This document shows, piece after piece, positions 47,668-56,129 of a stretch of 64,000 nucleotides of DNA. The stretch comes from Lentilitoribacter sp. Alg239-R112 (GTDB lineage: Bacteria; Pseudomonadota; Alphaproteobacteria; Rhizobiales; Rhizobiaceae). Made by a program: the position numbers and the translations under genes. The notes under the pieces were generated by a model. That model saw nothing but the letters and a program-made list of their open reading frames with translations. It did no database searches and was not told the origin of the DNA. Within the stretch, counting starts at the first letter, position 1. Each line of letters opens with the position of its first letter. The stretch lies in assembly GCF_900537175.1 (NCBI RefSeq), contig NZ_LS999833.1:2398261-2462260 (forward strand), read 5' to 3'.

Positions 47668-48239
47668 TCTGATACTTCCGTAACGCCATCATCTTCCAAA
47701 GTTTCTTTAAGCTTTTGAAATGCAACACGAATTCTTGATTTTACCGTCCCCAAAGGCAAACCGGATTTTTCTGAAATTTGACTATGGGAAAGTCCTAAAA
47801 AGAATGACATTCTAATAATGTCGGCATGTTTATCATGCAAAAGAGCTAATGCTCTTCGAACATTGCTATCGCGTTGATCTTCTTCCAGAACCTCATCCGG
47901 CGGCGTAGGTTCGGATGGGATAAAAATAGGATCGTGAATATCGATCAAAGCAGATTTATCACGCCGCAGAAGGTCAATACGCCGATTTCTAGCCACCCGA
48001 AAAAGCCAAGTTGATAATGATGATTTACTCGAATCAAATAAATGCGCCTTATGCCACAAAACCGACATTACATCTTGTGACATGTCTTCTGCTTGCTCTG
48101 GATTAGCACCCAGTTGAAGAAAGTAGGATTTAATTCGTGGAGAAAAATAATTAAATAGTTCCGCAAACGCTTTCTGATCACGATCAGTGGCGATAGCTCG
48201 AGTAAGTTCTGCAAACCGTGCATGCAGATTTTTGCTCAT
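47664..48239 (-). CDS. ECF RNA polymerase sigma factor (RpoE/ChrR-group-like)
   Basis: A 191-residue group IV sigma factor. Sigma2 (about 25-95) shows FNYFSPRIKSYFLQLGANPEQAEDMSQDVMSVLWHKAHLFDSSKSSLSTWLFRVARNRRIDLLRRD; sigma4 (about 125-180) shows RRALALLHDKHADIIRMSFFLGLSHSQISEKSGLPLGTVKSRIRVAFQKLKETL. The sequence resembles the RpoE that in Rhodobacter responds to singlet oxygen with the zinc anti-sigma ChrR. Downstream there is no chrR-like gene; the sigma gene runs straight into the convergent YkvA gene. Regulation must come from an unlinked anti-sigma or another mechanism. Confidence 0.93.
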   Translation of the reverse strand: MSKNLHARFAELTRAIATDRDQKAFAELFNYFSPRIKSYFLQLGANPEQAEDMSQDVMSVLWHKAHLFDSSKSSLSTWLFRVARNRRIDLLRRDKSALIDIHDPIFIPSEPTPPDEVLEEDQRDSNVRRALALLHDKHADIIRMSFFLGLSHSQISEKSGLPLGTVKSRIRVAFQKLKETLEDDGVTEVSD

Positions 48240-48549
48240 TAATTATTATCCTAAAACGCAATTACTTTATTCGTGATTAGGCCCTATCAGACAATGTCTT
48301 ATTTGACCCTGATCGATACTGGACAAATTATTGCCTAATTATTGCACTATGAGAAGTGCCAAACGACTCTAATCATTTGAAATCACATGAAAACCACAAA
48401 TATTTAAAATTTGGCGAAAATGTTGACGGTTTAGTAACCACACCAAGGCAATATAAGCTTCGGCGACATTTTATGAGCACCAAAATTTGTTTGAATTTAT
48501 AACAAATGATTTGAATTCAAAGACGCGTATAATTGGAGAAACTTTCATC
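48240..48549. other. ECF sigma-IalB divergent intergenic region
   Basis: 310 bp between divergent genes. A degenerate FNR-like site, TTGACCCTGATCGA (48303-48316), lies about 65 bp upstream of the sigma gene. No classic RpoE-ChrR promoter (TGATCC-N18-TAAGA) was found. The half nearest the IalB gene is AT-rich with no clear signal. Confidence 0.4.
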
Positions 48550-49071
48550 ATGTTCGGCAAGAAGATTGCATTAGCTTTATTATTGACATCTGCTACGACG
48601 GTAACAGCTTTTGCTCAAGCCCCTGCTATTATTAATGAATTTAATGATTGGGGTGCATATTCGTATCAGTCATCACAGGGTAAATTATGTTATGTATTGA
48701 CGCCGCACAAGACAGCAGCTCCATTATCAGAAAATGGTAAAACGCTTTCTCATGGTCAAAATTATATTTTAGTAGCTCAGCGTAAAGGGCAAACCACGAC
48801 TTATGAACCGCAAGTCATGATGAGTTACAAAATGAAGGAAGGCTCTAAAGTCGCAATGACAATTGGCGATAAGAGTTATACATTCTATACACGAGGAAAA
48901 GTTGCACACCTAGAAAATGTTGCACAAGAAGCTGCTGTTGTAGGCGCACTTCGAGCAGGCAGCACTGCATCTATTCAAGTGATCTCATCTCGCAATGGTG
49001 CTCAACGTGATTACAGCTTCTCCTTGTCCGGCATATCGGCAGCCCTAAAGAACATTGCCGACTGCAAATAG
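48550..49071 (+). CDS. Invasion-associated locus B (IalB) family protein
   Basis: A 173-residue periplasmic protein with a signal peptide (IALALLLTSATTVTAFAQA, cleavage near 22). The mature part follows the IalB pattern: NDWGAYSYQSSQGKLCYVLT, YEPQVMMSYKMKEGSKVAMTIGDKSYTFYTRG, ALRAGSTASIQVISSRNG and a C-terminal Cys (ADCK) that probably pairs with the Cys in KLCYVLT. IalB homologues are ubiquitous in Hyphomicrobiales and mostly uncharacterised. The ATG at 48550 is chosen over an upstream ATG because of the signal peptide and GGAG about 11 bases ahead. Confidence 0.87.
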   Translation: MFGKKIALALLLTSATTVTAFAQAPAIINEFNDWGAYSYQSSQGKLCYVLTPHKTAAPLSENGKTLSHGQNYILVAQRKGQTTTYEPQVMMSYKMKEGSKVAMTIGDKSYTFYTRGKVAHLENVAQEAAVVGALRAGSTASIQVISSRNGAQRDYSFSLSGISAALKNIADCK

Positions 49072-49213
49072 ACTTTGTTAAGGCTTATAACGCTTCATAT
49101 AAAACAATCAATTTTCATTAACAAAGTGACGAATGTCACTTTTGGTGTTATTGGCTTGTCAAAATCCTCAAATGAGGCCTTCATATAAGGCCAGAACAAG
49201 GAATGACGAGATC

Positions 49214-50452
49214 ATGGCAATTTCAATTGATCTTCAAGATAAAGACAAACGTCGCAATCTGGCAGAGCGCACGAATACGTTTCAAAACAACAAACCAAGT
49301 CTTATAGGTTTGTCGCGCGATGAATTGAAAGAAAAGCTCGCCAGCATTGGCATTGCAGATAAACAATTGCGCATGCGCGCAACGCAGATTTGGCATTGGC
49401 TTTATATTCGAGGCGTCTCAGATTTTTCCGATATGCAAAATGTATCGAAAGATCTGCGCGGGTTATTGGCAGAGAACTTTGATATTTCACGCCCGGAAAT
49501 TATTGAAGAACAAATCTCAAATGATGGCACACGAAAATGGTTGATGCGCTTTCCATCCGGCGGTGCAGGCAAACCTGTTGAAGTCGAGACTGTTTACATC
49601 CCCGAAGATGATCGCGGTACTCTTTGTATTTCCAGCCAAGTCGGCTGCACCCTCACATGCACCTTCTGCCATACAGGCACACAAAAGCTTGTCCGTAATT
49701 TAACATCTGGTGAAATTCTAGCTCAGTTGCTTGTGGCAAAGGATCGATTAGGAGACTTCCCAAATAAAGACACGCCGGTGGGCGGTTTTGTACCAACCGG
49801 AGAACGGAAAGTATCCAACATTGTTATGATGGGAATGGGTGAGCCGCTTTATAACTTTGAGAATGTTAAAAAGGCGCTCTTGATTGCTATCGACGGTGAA
49901 GGTATCGCGCTCTCAAGACGACGCGTTACCCTCTCAACATCCGGCGTGGTGCCAGAAATATATCGCACGGGTGAAGAAATCGGTGTCATGCTGGCAATAT
50001 CGCTCCATGCGACACGCGATGAACTGCGCGACGAGTTAGTACCTATCAATAAAAAGTACCCGATAAAGGACCTTATGGAAGCTTGCCGCACATATAAGGG
50101 CGCAAATAATGCGAGGCGTATTACATTTGAATATGTAATGCTAAAAGGGGTAAATGACAGTTTACAGGACGCAAAAGAACTCGTCATGCTTTTGAAAAAC
50201 ATTCCTGCTAAAATTAATCTTATTCCATTCAACCCTTGGCCCGGCTCACAATATGAATGTTCCGACTGGGAGCAAATTGAAAAGTTTGCTGATTTCATCA
50301 ATCAAGCCGGTTATGCCTCCCCAATCCGCACGCCTCGTGGACGTGATATCCTAGCTGCATGCGGCCAGTTGAAATCAGAATCCGAACGCCTACGTAAAAC
50401 AGAACGCGCTGCACTTGAAGCCATGATGATTTCTGGCCATGGCGAAGCCTAA
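49214..50452 (+). CDS. rlmN: 23S rRNA (adenine2503-C2)/tRNA methyltransferase RlmN
   Basis: A 412-residue dual-specificity radical-SAM methylase for A2503 in 23S rRNA and A37 in some tRNAs. The cluster motif is [19 protein letters not shown] (about 127-145). [28 protein letters not shown] and [19 protein letters not shown] are family blocks, and the mechanistic C-terminal Cys is in DILAACGQL (about 378-386). The open frame continues 27 codons upstream, but the ATG at 49214 gives the usual length and has AAGGA about 12 bases ahead. Confidence 0.96.
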   Translation: MAISIDLQDKDKRRNLAERTNTFQNNKPSLIGLSRDELKEKLASIGIADKQLRMRATQIWHWLYIRGVSDFSDMQNVSKDLRGLLAENFDISRPEIIEEQISNDGTRKWLMRFPSGGAGKPVEVETVYIPEDDRGTLCISSQVGCTLTCTFCHTGTQKLVRNLTSGEILAQLLVAKDRLGDFPNKDTPVGGFVPTGERKVSNIVMMGMGEPLYNFENVKKALLIAIDGEGIALSRRRVTLSTSGVVPEIYRTGEEIGVMLAISLHATRDELRDELVPINKKYPIKDLMEACRTYKGANNARRITFEYVMLKGVNDSLQDAKELVMLLKNIPAKINLIPFNPWPGSQYECSDWEQIEKFADFINQAGYASPIRTPRGRDILAACGQLKSESERLRKTERAALEAMMISGHGEA

Positions 50453-50470
50453 CTTTTTCGAGATTACATT

Positions 50471-50902
50471 TTGAGCCAGTTAATACGAATATTTCTAAGA
50501 TTTGTTACTATCACATTCGGCTTCACAGCAGCCTGCATCGCAGCTGCGACCGTTTATGCTTTTTTATCAGGCTTGATTAGACAAGATGATTTTGAAACAT
50601 ATGGAAGCGTTGAACTTGGAATATCGCTTACGATTATGTTGACCGGCCTTAGCGCAAAATTCGCACAGATCGCATTTACTCCGGCATTCATAGTTATTCT
50701 GATTTTTGAAATTAAGGCGATCCGCGACTGGATTGTCTATCTCGTTTCAGCAGCCATAATAAGTATTGTTGCTCTTTTTGCTTTTGAAACAGAAATTATC
50801 GATTTTAACAGGGCCGCAATTTACACAGTTAGTGCGATAATAGGTGGATTTATTTATTGGTTATTTGTCGGCCAACGTGCTGGCAAGTGGCGCGATCGCT
50901 AA
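50471..50902 (+). CDS. Hypothetical four-helix membrane protein
   Basis: A 143-residue hydrophobic protein with four predicted helices (about 8-32, 48-72, 78-102, 112-132) and a basic C-terminus (GQRAGKWRDR). The frame opens with TTG and lacks a strong ribosome site, so the start is uncertain. It lies 18 bp after rlmN and is probably cotranscribed. It resembles small conserved membrane proteins that follow rlmN in this order; function unknown. Confidence 0.7.
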   Translation: MSQLIRIFLRFVTITFGFTAACIAAATVYAFLSGLIRQDDFETYGSVELGISLTIMLTGLSAKFAQIAFTPAFIVILIFEIKAIRDWIVYLVSAAIISIVALFAFETEIIDFNRAAIYTVSAIIGGFIYWLFVGQRAGKWRDR

Positions 50903-50931
50903 TCTCAAAAACATATGATCTTAATATACAA

Positions 50932-50959
50932 AAAGGGGCCCATTTGAGTAGGCCCCTTT
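50932..50959 (-). terminator. Bidirectional terminator between the rlmN operon and amtB
   Basis: AAAGGGGCC (50932-50940) pairs perfectly with GGCCCCTTT (50951-50959) around a 10-nt loop. Leftward it ends in TTTTTGTAT, serving amtB; rightward it ends in TTTATATT, serving the rlmN pair. Confidence 0.85.
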
Positions 50960-51017
50960 ATATTGAAGAAGGTTCGCGATAGATTAGGAAGGAGGCAAAC
51001 CTTCTTTTGAGGAAGGC

Positions 51018-52340
51018 TTATCTATTTGAGAATTCAGGATAAGCTTCGATACCAACTTCAGCTTTATCCATACCCATCATCTCGTCTTCATCAGATGCGC
51101 GAATACCGACAGTTTTTTTCAAAACATACCAAACGGCTGCTGATGTAATTACCGTAAATGCACCCATCGCAGCAATACCCATAACCTGTGTACCATAGCT
51201 TGCATCTGAATTTGTGGCAGGAACAATCAGAGTTCCCCAAATACCTGCAAGCAAGTGAACAGGGATAGCGCCGACAACATCATCAATTTTTAACTTATCA
51301 AGCATTGGCACTGCAAAGACCACAATCGCACCGCCGACGGCGCCGATCAAAATTGATGCGCCACCTGATGGCGCAAGTGGCTCGGCTGTGATTGAAACCA
51401 GACCAGCAAGCGCACCGTTAAGTGCCATCGTTACATCGATCTTCTTATACATTAGCTGAGTTAAGATCACTGTTGCGACCACACCACCCGTAGCGGCCAA
51501 ATTCGTATTGGCAAAAATACGTGACACATCAGATGCATCGGCAATTGTACCCATAGCAAGCTGAGACGCACCATTGAAGCCGAACCAACCAAGCCAAAGA
51601 ATAAATGTACCCAATGTTGCAAGTGGAATGGAGGAACCTGGCATTGGAACCGTGCGACCGTCAACATATTTGCCCTTACGCGCACCCAGAATAATTGCAC
51701 CAGTTAGAGCTGCCCAACCGCCGACTGAGTGGACGATTGTTGAACCCGCAAAATCGGAAAATCCAGCTCCTGATAACCAACCAGCGCCCCATGTCCAAGC
51801 ACCAGTTATTGGATATAAAATACCCGTAAGGATCGCTGTGAAGATCATAAATGGCCAAACTTTTATACGTTCGGCAACAGCACCAGAAACAATAGATGCT
51901 GTCGTTGCAACAAATACCATCTGGAAGAACCAGTCAGAGGCCGTAGAATAGCCTGTTTCAAGAGCATCACCGCCAACTGGGTCAAATCCATATGAGAATG
52001 CAACGGATCCGAAGTACCCACCATCAACACCGACATACATTACATTGTAGCCAATAGCCCAATACATAATACCGGCGATTGAATAGAGCGCGATGTTTTT
52101 CAGACATTGCATTGAAACATTTTTAGATCGAACAAGACCTGCTTCAAGCATAGCAAAACCAGCTGCCATGAACATGACCAAGAAGCCACCCACAAGGAAA
52201 AGTAGCGTATTGAAGATATAGGCAGTCTCTGCTTTCGTAGCAAACTCAGATTCCTGGGCAAGAACAGGTGTTGCACTTAAAGCCAACCCTGTCAGCGATG
52301 TCGCGATGAACGACTTTGCGTTAAACATTTTCATTATCAT
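51018..52340 (-). CDS. amtB: Ammonium transporter
   Basis: A 440-residue Amt protein with a cleavable signal peptide (residues about 8-30, LALSATPVLAQE) and eleven helices. Family blocks: AGFAMLEAGLVRSKNVSMQCLKN, GVDGGYFG, WTWGAGWLSGAGFSDFAGSTIVHSVGGWAALTGAIILGARKG (with a pore His) and LLAGIWGTL (second His region). It imports ammonium and is gated by GlnK. The start is 52340 or, two codons in, 52334; AGGAG lies 4 or 10 bases ahead. Cotranscribed with glnK (16 bp gap). Confidence 0.95.
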   Translation of the reverse strand: MIMKMFNAKSFIATSLTGLALSATPVLAQESEFATKAETAYIFNTLLFLVGGFLVMFMAAGFAMLEAGLVRSKNVSMQCLKNIALYSIAGIMYWAIGYNVMYVGVDGGYFGSVAFSYGFDPVGGDALETGYSTASDWFFQMVFVATTASIVSGAVAERIKVWPFMIFTAILTGILYPITGAWTWGAGWLSGAGFSDFAGSTIVHSVGGWAALTGAIILGARKGKYVDGRTVPMPGSSIPLATLGTFILWLGWFGFNGASQLAMGTIADASDVSRIFANTNLAATGGVVATVILTQLMYKKIDVTMALNGALAGLVSITAEPLAPSGGASILIGAVGGAIVVFAVPMLDKLKIDDVVGAIPVHLLAGIWGTLIVPATNSDASYGTQVMGIAAMGAFTVITSAAVWYVLKKTVGIRASDEDEMMGMDKAEVGIEAYPEFSNR

Positions 52341-52356
52341 AATACTCCTAATTATC

Positions 52357-52695
52357 TTACAGAGCTTCAGCGTCTGTTTCGCCTGTACGGATACGTACGG
52401 CCTGATCAATTGAATATGAGAAGATTTTGCCATCACCGATCTGTCCGGTTTTGGCAGCTGATGTAATTGCTTCAATCGCGCCATCAACCGCATCAGAGGC
52501 TACCGCAATTTCGATTTTTAATTTTGGCAAGAAGCTAACGGCATACTCCGTGCCGCGATAAATTTCTGTGTGCCCCTTTTGACGTCCATAACCTTTGACT
52601 TCGGTTACAGTTAAACCTTGAATTCCGATGTCTGTAAGAGCTTCACGCACTTCATCTAATTTGAACGGCTTTATTATGGCCATAACGATTTTCAT
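52357..52695 (-). CDS. glnK: Nitrogen regulatory protein P-II
   Basis: A 112-residue PII protein (KIVMAIIKPFKLDEVREALTDIG; T-loop VKGYGRQKGHTEIYRGTEYAV). Tyr51 in the T-loop is the uridylylation site. The B-loop SAAKTGQIGDGKIF and C-loop ending VRIRTGETDAEAL bind ATP and 2-oxoglutarate. It blocks AmtB when nitrogen is sufficient. The ATG at 52695 is the family start; the frame extends 9 codons upstream. A sigma-54-like promoter lies about 90 bp upstream. Confidence 0.97.
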   Translation of the reverse strand: MKIVMAIIKPFKLDEVREALTDIGIQGLTVTEVKGYGRQKGHTEIYRGTEYAVSFLPKLKIEIAVASDAVDGAIEAITSAAKTGQIGDGKIFSYSIDQAVRIRTGETDAEAL

Positions 52696-52780
52696 ATCGT
52701 TTCCCATCCTTTGTTTGAACATGACGTTTTACCGTCCCTCAGTTCTGCGAAGCACAAGCGCCTGCAGCTAAACCAAAGGA

Positions 52781-52796
52781 TTCAAGTTCCGTGCCA
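52781..52796 (-). promoter_or_regulatory. Sigma-54 promoter of glnK-amtB
   Basis: Read leftward: TGGCACGGAACTTGAA. It matches the TGGCACG-N4-TTGCA consensus at every defined position except C to A in the -12 element, with correct 24/12 spacing. It lies about 85 bp before the glnK start. Confidence 0.7.
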
Positions 52797-52879
52797 GTTT
52801 GATAGGTAATTTTTATCTATTTGATTTTGTTAAATAAAATATGAGTTATGCAAAAAAATCACATGAAATGATTATTTTT

Positions 52880-52900
52880 TATGCAAATTTAATTTGCATA
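52880..52900. promoter_or_regulatory. Perfect palindrome upstream of the glnK promoter
   Basis: A 21-bp perfect palindrome (core ATGCAAATTTAATTTGCAT) lies about 85 bp upstream of the sigma-54 element, i.e. near -120 from the likely start. The TGCA-N9-TGCA spacing equals that of NtrC sites (TGCAC...GTGCA), though the inner bases are AT-rich. TGCAAAT-type palindromes also resemble rhizobial Mur/Fur boxes, so the cognate regulator is open. Confidence 0.55.
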
Positions 52901-52933
52901 TTTTTTAGGCAAATTTGTGCTGGCGATTAAGAA

Positions 52934-53815
52934 TTATGCATGTGATCGTTTTCGAATCAGACCTTCTTGCGCAACAGTCGCAACAAGTGTGCCATCACGT
53001 GTGAAAAAAGAACCTTGCGCCATACCGCGGCCACCAGAGCTTATGGGACTATGCATGTCAAACAATATCCAATCATCAAGAATTAATGGATGATGAAACC
53101 ACACAGCCTGATCCAAACTTACACTATGCGCAACCCCTTCAAATATGCTCACACCGTGCGGCATAAGCGCGGTATCTATAAACAGAGTATCAGATGCATA
53201 AGCTAAAATCGCGGCACTTAAGGCTTGATCCAATGGCTCATTCATTGGTTGCTTTAAACGTAGCCAGATCGATTGCTGAGGCCGCTTTTCACTCTCGCCC
53301 ATATATCTTTCAAAAGATGTAGGCCTAAAATCAAACGGCCGCTCTTTTGTTGCATAAGCCACGAATCCAGCACAAGATTTAGCATCCTTCGATGATAAAA
53401 ATGCTTCAAAGTCAATATCTTCCGGCATTGGTACATGGGGCATAACATTTTGATGGCAAAAGCCATCACGCGGCAAATGAAACGACAACTGCATTGTAAA
53501 CACAAGCAAGTCATTCTGATAAACCTCAACACTTCGCATGGAAAAACTTGCTCCATCCCGCACCCGTGTGACCTGAATCTCGAGCGGCAATTCGGGATTT
53601 CCCGCTCTTAAGAAGTAGCTGTGGAAAGAATGAACATGTCTTGAAACCGCAACTGTCTTTTGCGCGGCGGCCACAGCTTGAGCTAAAAACTGTCCACCAA
53701 ATATACGAAGACGACCAAAATCAGGAGAATGCACGACAAACCTGTCTTCGCCCACCTCCGTCAATTCAAGACTGTTTAAAAGCTTGGCAACACTCTCATG
53801 CAATTTGCGCGACAT
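52934..53815 (-). CDS. tesB: Acyl-CoA thioesterase II
   Basis: A 293-residue double-hotdog thioesterase hydrolysing acyl-CoAs. Family landmarks: RIFGGQFLAQAVAAAQKTV (about 33-51), SFHSYFLRAGNPELPLEI (about 64-81), RDGASFSMRSVEVYQ, LAYASDTLFIDTALMPHG (about 210-227) and SLDQAVWFHHPLILDDWILFDMHSP with the catalytic Asp/Gln region. Length agrees with TesB. It diverges from the UbiH-type hydroxylase gene. Confidence 0.94.
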   Translation of the reverse strand: MSRKLHESVAKLLNSLELTEVGEDRFVVHSPDFGRLRIFGGQFLAQAVAAAQKTVAVSRHVHSFHSYFLRAGNPELPLEIQVTRVRDGASFSMRSVEVYQNDLLVFTMQLSFHLPRDGFCHQNVMPHVPMPEDIDFEAFLSSKDAKSCAGFVAYATKERPFDFRPTSFERYMGESEKRPQQSIWLRLKQPMNEPLDQALSAAILAYASDTLFIDTALMPHGVSIFEGVAHSVSLDQAVWFHHPLILDDWILFDMHSPISSGGRGMAQGSFFTRDGTLVATVAQEGLIRKRSHA

Positions 53816-53908
53816 TATGCATCCATAAATTCATTTCGAAGTTAAATGGCTTTACGCTATAGTTATGCCATTAATCAATTGCAGTGTGACTGATTAGGGG
53901 TTTAGAAA

Positions 53909-55147
53909 ATGACAAAACATCAGGTAGATATATTAATCGCGGGCGCTGGATATGTTGGCTTGGCAACTGCGGTTGCTATTAAAAAGGCCGCCACCCACCT
54001 TAACATTATGGTTGTTGACGCTGCTCCTAAAAATGTCTGGAAGAACGATCAACGTGCATCAGCAATTGCGGTAGCAGCGGAAAACATGCTTGATGCATTG
54101 GGTGCTTGGGACGACATCAAACCTGACGCGCAACCTATAAATAAAATGATCGTTACGGATTCTGACGTAAATGACCCCATACGACCGATCTTTCTAAATT
54201 TCGATGGCGCAGTGGAAGATGGCAACGGTGAAGGACGTCCGTTTGCACATATGATTCCAAACAAATCAATGATCTCGGCACTTCGATCTTTGGCCGATGA
54301 ACTGGATATCACAATCCGGCAATCGAGCCCGGTAACGGGCTTTGAAAAAAGTGCCGCATCAGTCAATGTGACCCTGAAATCAGGAGATATTGTGACAGCC
54401 AAATTGCTTATTGCAGCAGACGGAGCGCGATCCAACATTAGATCGATGGCAAAAATCCGAACCATGAGCTGGCAATATGGGCAATCAGGCATTGTGACAA
54501 CCGTAGCCCATGAACGCCCACATAACGGACAAGCAGAAGAGCACTTTCTACCGAGCGGACCATTTGCAATACTGCCGCTAAAAGGCAATCGATCTTCTTT
54601 AGTTTGGACAGAAACAGAAGAAAATGCGGAGAAACTGGTCAATGGCGATGATCTTGTTTTTGAAATGGAACTCGAGCGCCGTTTTGGGCACAGACTTGGT
54701 ACTATTAAACAAGAGGGGGGGCGACGAGCCTTCCCATTAGGCCTCACGTTAGCGCGCGAATATGTGCAAGATCGAGTGGCACTTGTTGGCGACGCTGCTC
54801 ATGGTATCCACCCTATCGCAGGCCAAGGTCTTAATCTTGGTTTCAAAGGCGCTGCTGCTTTGGCACAGACTATTGTGGAAGCAGATCGCCTCGGGATGGA
54901 TATAGGCGCACTGGATGTTCTTGAGCGCTACCAGCTGTGGCGACGTTTTGATACGGTCCAAATGGGCGTCACAACAGATATACTCAATCGCATGTTCTCA
55001 AATGACATCACCCCGCTACGCCATCTTAGAGACTTTGGCCTTGGCCTTGTGGAGCGGATGCCAAAGCTAAAATCATATTTCATCGAACAAGCTGCGGGCT
55101 TACAGGGCGAAGAAGGTCCCAAACTACTTAAGGGTCAACCTATTTAG
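53909..55147 (+). CDS. FAD-dependent UbiH/UbiF/COQ6-family hydroxylase
   Basis: A 412-residue flavoprotein monooxygenase, probably for ubiquinone ring hydroxylation. The FAD dinucleotide fold is DILIAGAGYVGLATAVAIKKA (about 6-26); LLIAADGARSNIR (about 168-180) is the DG motif; VALVGDAAHGIHPIAGQGLNLGFKGAAALA (about 289-318) is the second FAD motif. Which ring position it acts on cannot be told. Terminal residues are a typical C-terminal helix. AGGGG precedes the ATG. Confidence 0.9.
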   Translation: MTKHQVDILIAGAGYVGLATAVAIKKAATHLNIMVVDAAPKNVWKNDQRASAIAVAAENMLDALGAWDDIKPDAQPINKMIVTDSDVNDPIRPIFLNFDGAVEDGNGEGRPFAHMIPNKSMISALRSLADELDITIRQSSPVTGFEKSAASVNVTLKSGDIVTAKLLIAADGARSNIRSMAKIRTMSWQYGQSGIVTTVAHERPHNGQAEEHFLPSGPFAILPLKGNRSSLVWTETEENAEKLVNGDDLVFEMELERRFGHRLGTIKQEGGRRAFPLGLTLAREYVQDRVALVGDAAHGIHPIAGQGLNLGFKGAAALAQTIVEADRLGMDIGALDVLERYQLWRRFDTVQMGVTTDILNRMFSNDITPLRHLRDFGLGLVERMPKLKSYFIEQAAGLQGEEGPKLLKGQPI

Positions 55148-55170
55148 TGAAGTCAATAATTTAACTGAAA

Positions 55171-55368
55171 TTACTCAGTTATCTTCCGTGCTTCTGAGAC
55201 GAGCATAATCGGAACGCAATCTTTAATTGGAAAAGCTAACATTGCTTTTTCTGAGATGAGCTCTTGGGCTTCTTTATCGTAGGTTAAAGGCCCTTTCGTA
55301 AGCGGGCAGACTAAAAGCTGAAGTAATTTTGGATCAATATCGGGCACTTTTGATACTAAATCGACCAT
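55171..55368 (-). CDS. Trm112-like (UPF0434) protein
   Basis: A 65-residue Trm112p-like protein: [44 protein letters not shown]. The Cys in LVCPLTK is kept, but the full zinc-ribbon set is not. Small methyltransferase-activator-like proteins of this family are of unclear role in bacteria. It begins 8 bp after the LON-domain gene stop, so it is the last gene of that leftward pair. Confidence 0.88.
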   Translation of the reverse strand: MVDLVSKVPDIDPKLLQLLVCPLTKGPLTYDKEAQELISEKAMLAFPIKDCVPIMLVSEARKITE

Positions 55369-55376
55369 AGCAATCC

Positions 55377-56042
55377 CTATTGTACTGTCTGCGGAGTTTC
55401 ATCATCATCCGACGAATACCCCATATCCAAAAGCGCAACTAAAGTTTCCACGCGCGTTTTATAATCAGCTTCAAGAAGCGCTTGCTTTTCGGCGATATCA
55501 AACGGAACAAGGCTTGAAAGAATATTGACTAAATCAGGCACTCTCAATTGCTTATAATCATCAGTATCAATTTCAATGTCATTGCTTTCTATATAAGTCA
55601 TAAAATGAGCAAGTAGCTGAGGTCTATATTCGTCAGCCTCAGAGGAAGGTTCGGCCAGATCTTTTACAAAAGGACAGATTTTTGCCACTCGATAAGGCTT
55701 CTTCACAGCCTTTTCTTCCTTGATGCGAAAACGACAAATCCCTGCAACAGAAACCACATACCGACCATCACCGGATTCAGCCAGCGAAATTATGCGACCC
55801 AACGTTCCAACATTGCAAAGATCATCAACCGGTTTTGCATCTTCTGTTACATAGTTTGTCTGAACCACCGCGACCAACCTATCTCCGGCAAGCGCATCGT
55901 CAAACAGTTCAAGATACCGCGGCTCAAAAATATTTAGTGGCAGGACACTACCTGGTAATAAGAAGGCACCAGATAACGGGAAAAGACGTGCCTCATTTGG
56001 CAGGTCTTCTTCGCTCCGATAATGCATATTTCCTACTTGCAT
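55377..56042 (-). CDS. LON peptidase substrate-binding-domain protein
   Basis: A 221-residue protein consisting of an ATP-dependent protease La (LON) N-terminal domain without ATPase or protease parts: [37 protein letters not shown] (about 17-54) and [30 protein letters not shown] (about 78-107). It may recognise damaged or unfolded proteins. Start at ATG 56042 with AAGGA 6 bases ahead. It lies in the conserved group ybbN - LON domain - Trm112. Confidence 0.9.
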   Translation of the reverse strand: MQVGNMHYRSEEDLPNEARLFPLSGAFLLPGSVLPLNIFEPRYLELFDDALAGDRLVAVVQTNYVTEDAKPVDDLCNVGTLGRIISLAESGDGRYVVSVAGICRFRIKEEKAVKKPYRVAKICPFVKDLAEPSSEADEYRPQLLAHFMTYIESNDIEIDTDDYKQLRVPDLVNILSSLVPFDIAEKQALLEADYKTRVETLVALLDMGYSSDDDETPQTVQ

Positions 56043-56129
56043 GACATATCCTTTTCTTAGAATAACATGATGCCAATATTGAACGAACTAATCAAACACC
56101 AAATCGGAAAAACTGCCTGAGAGCTTAGC

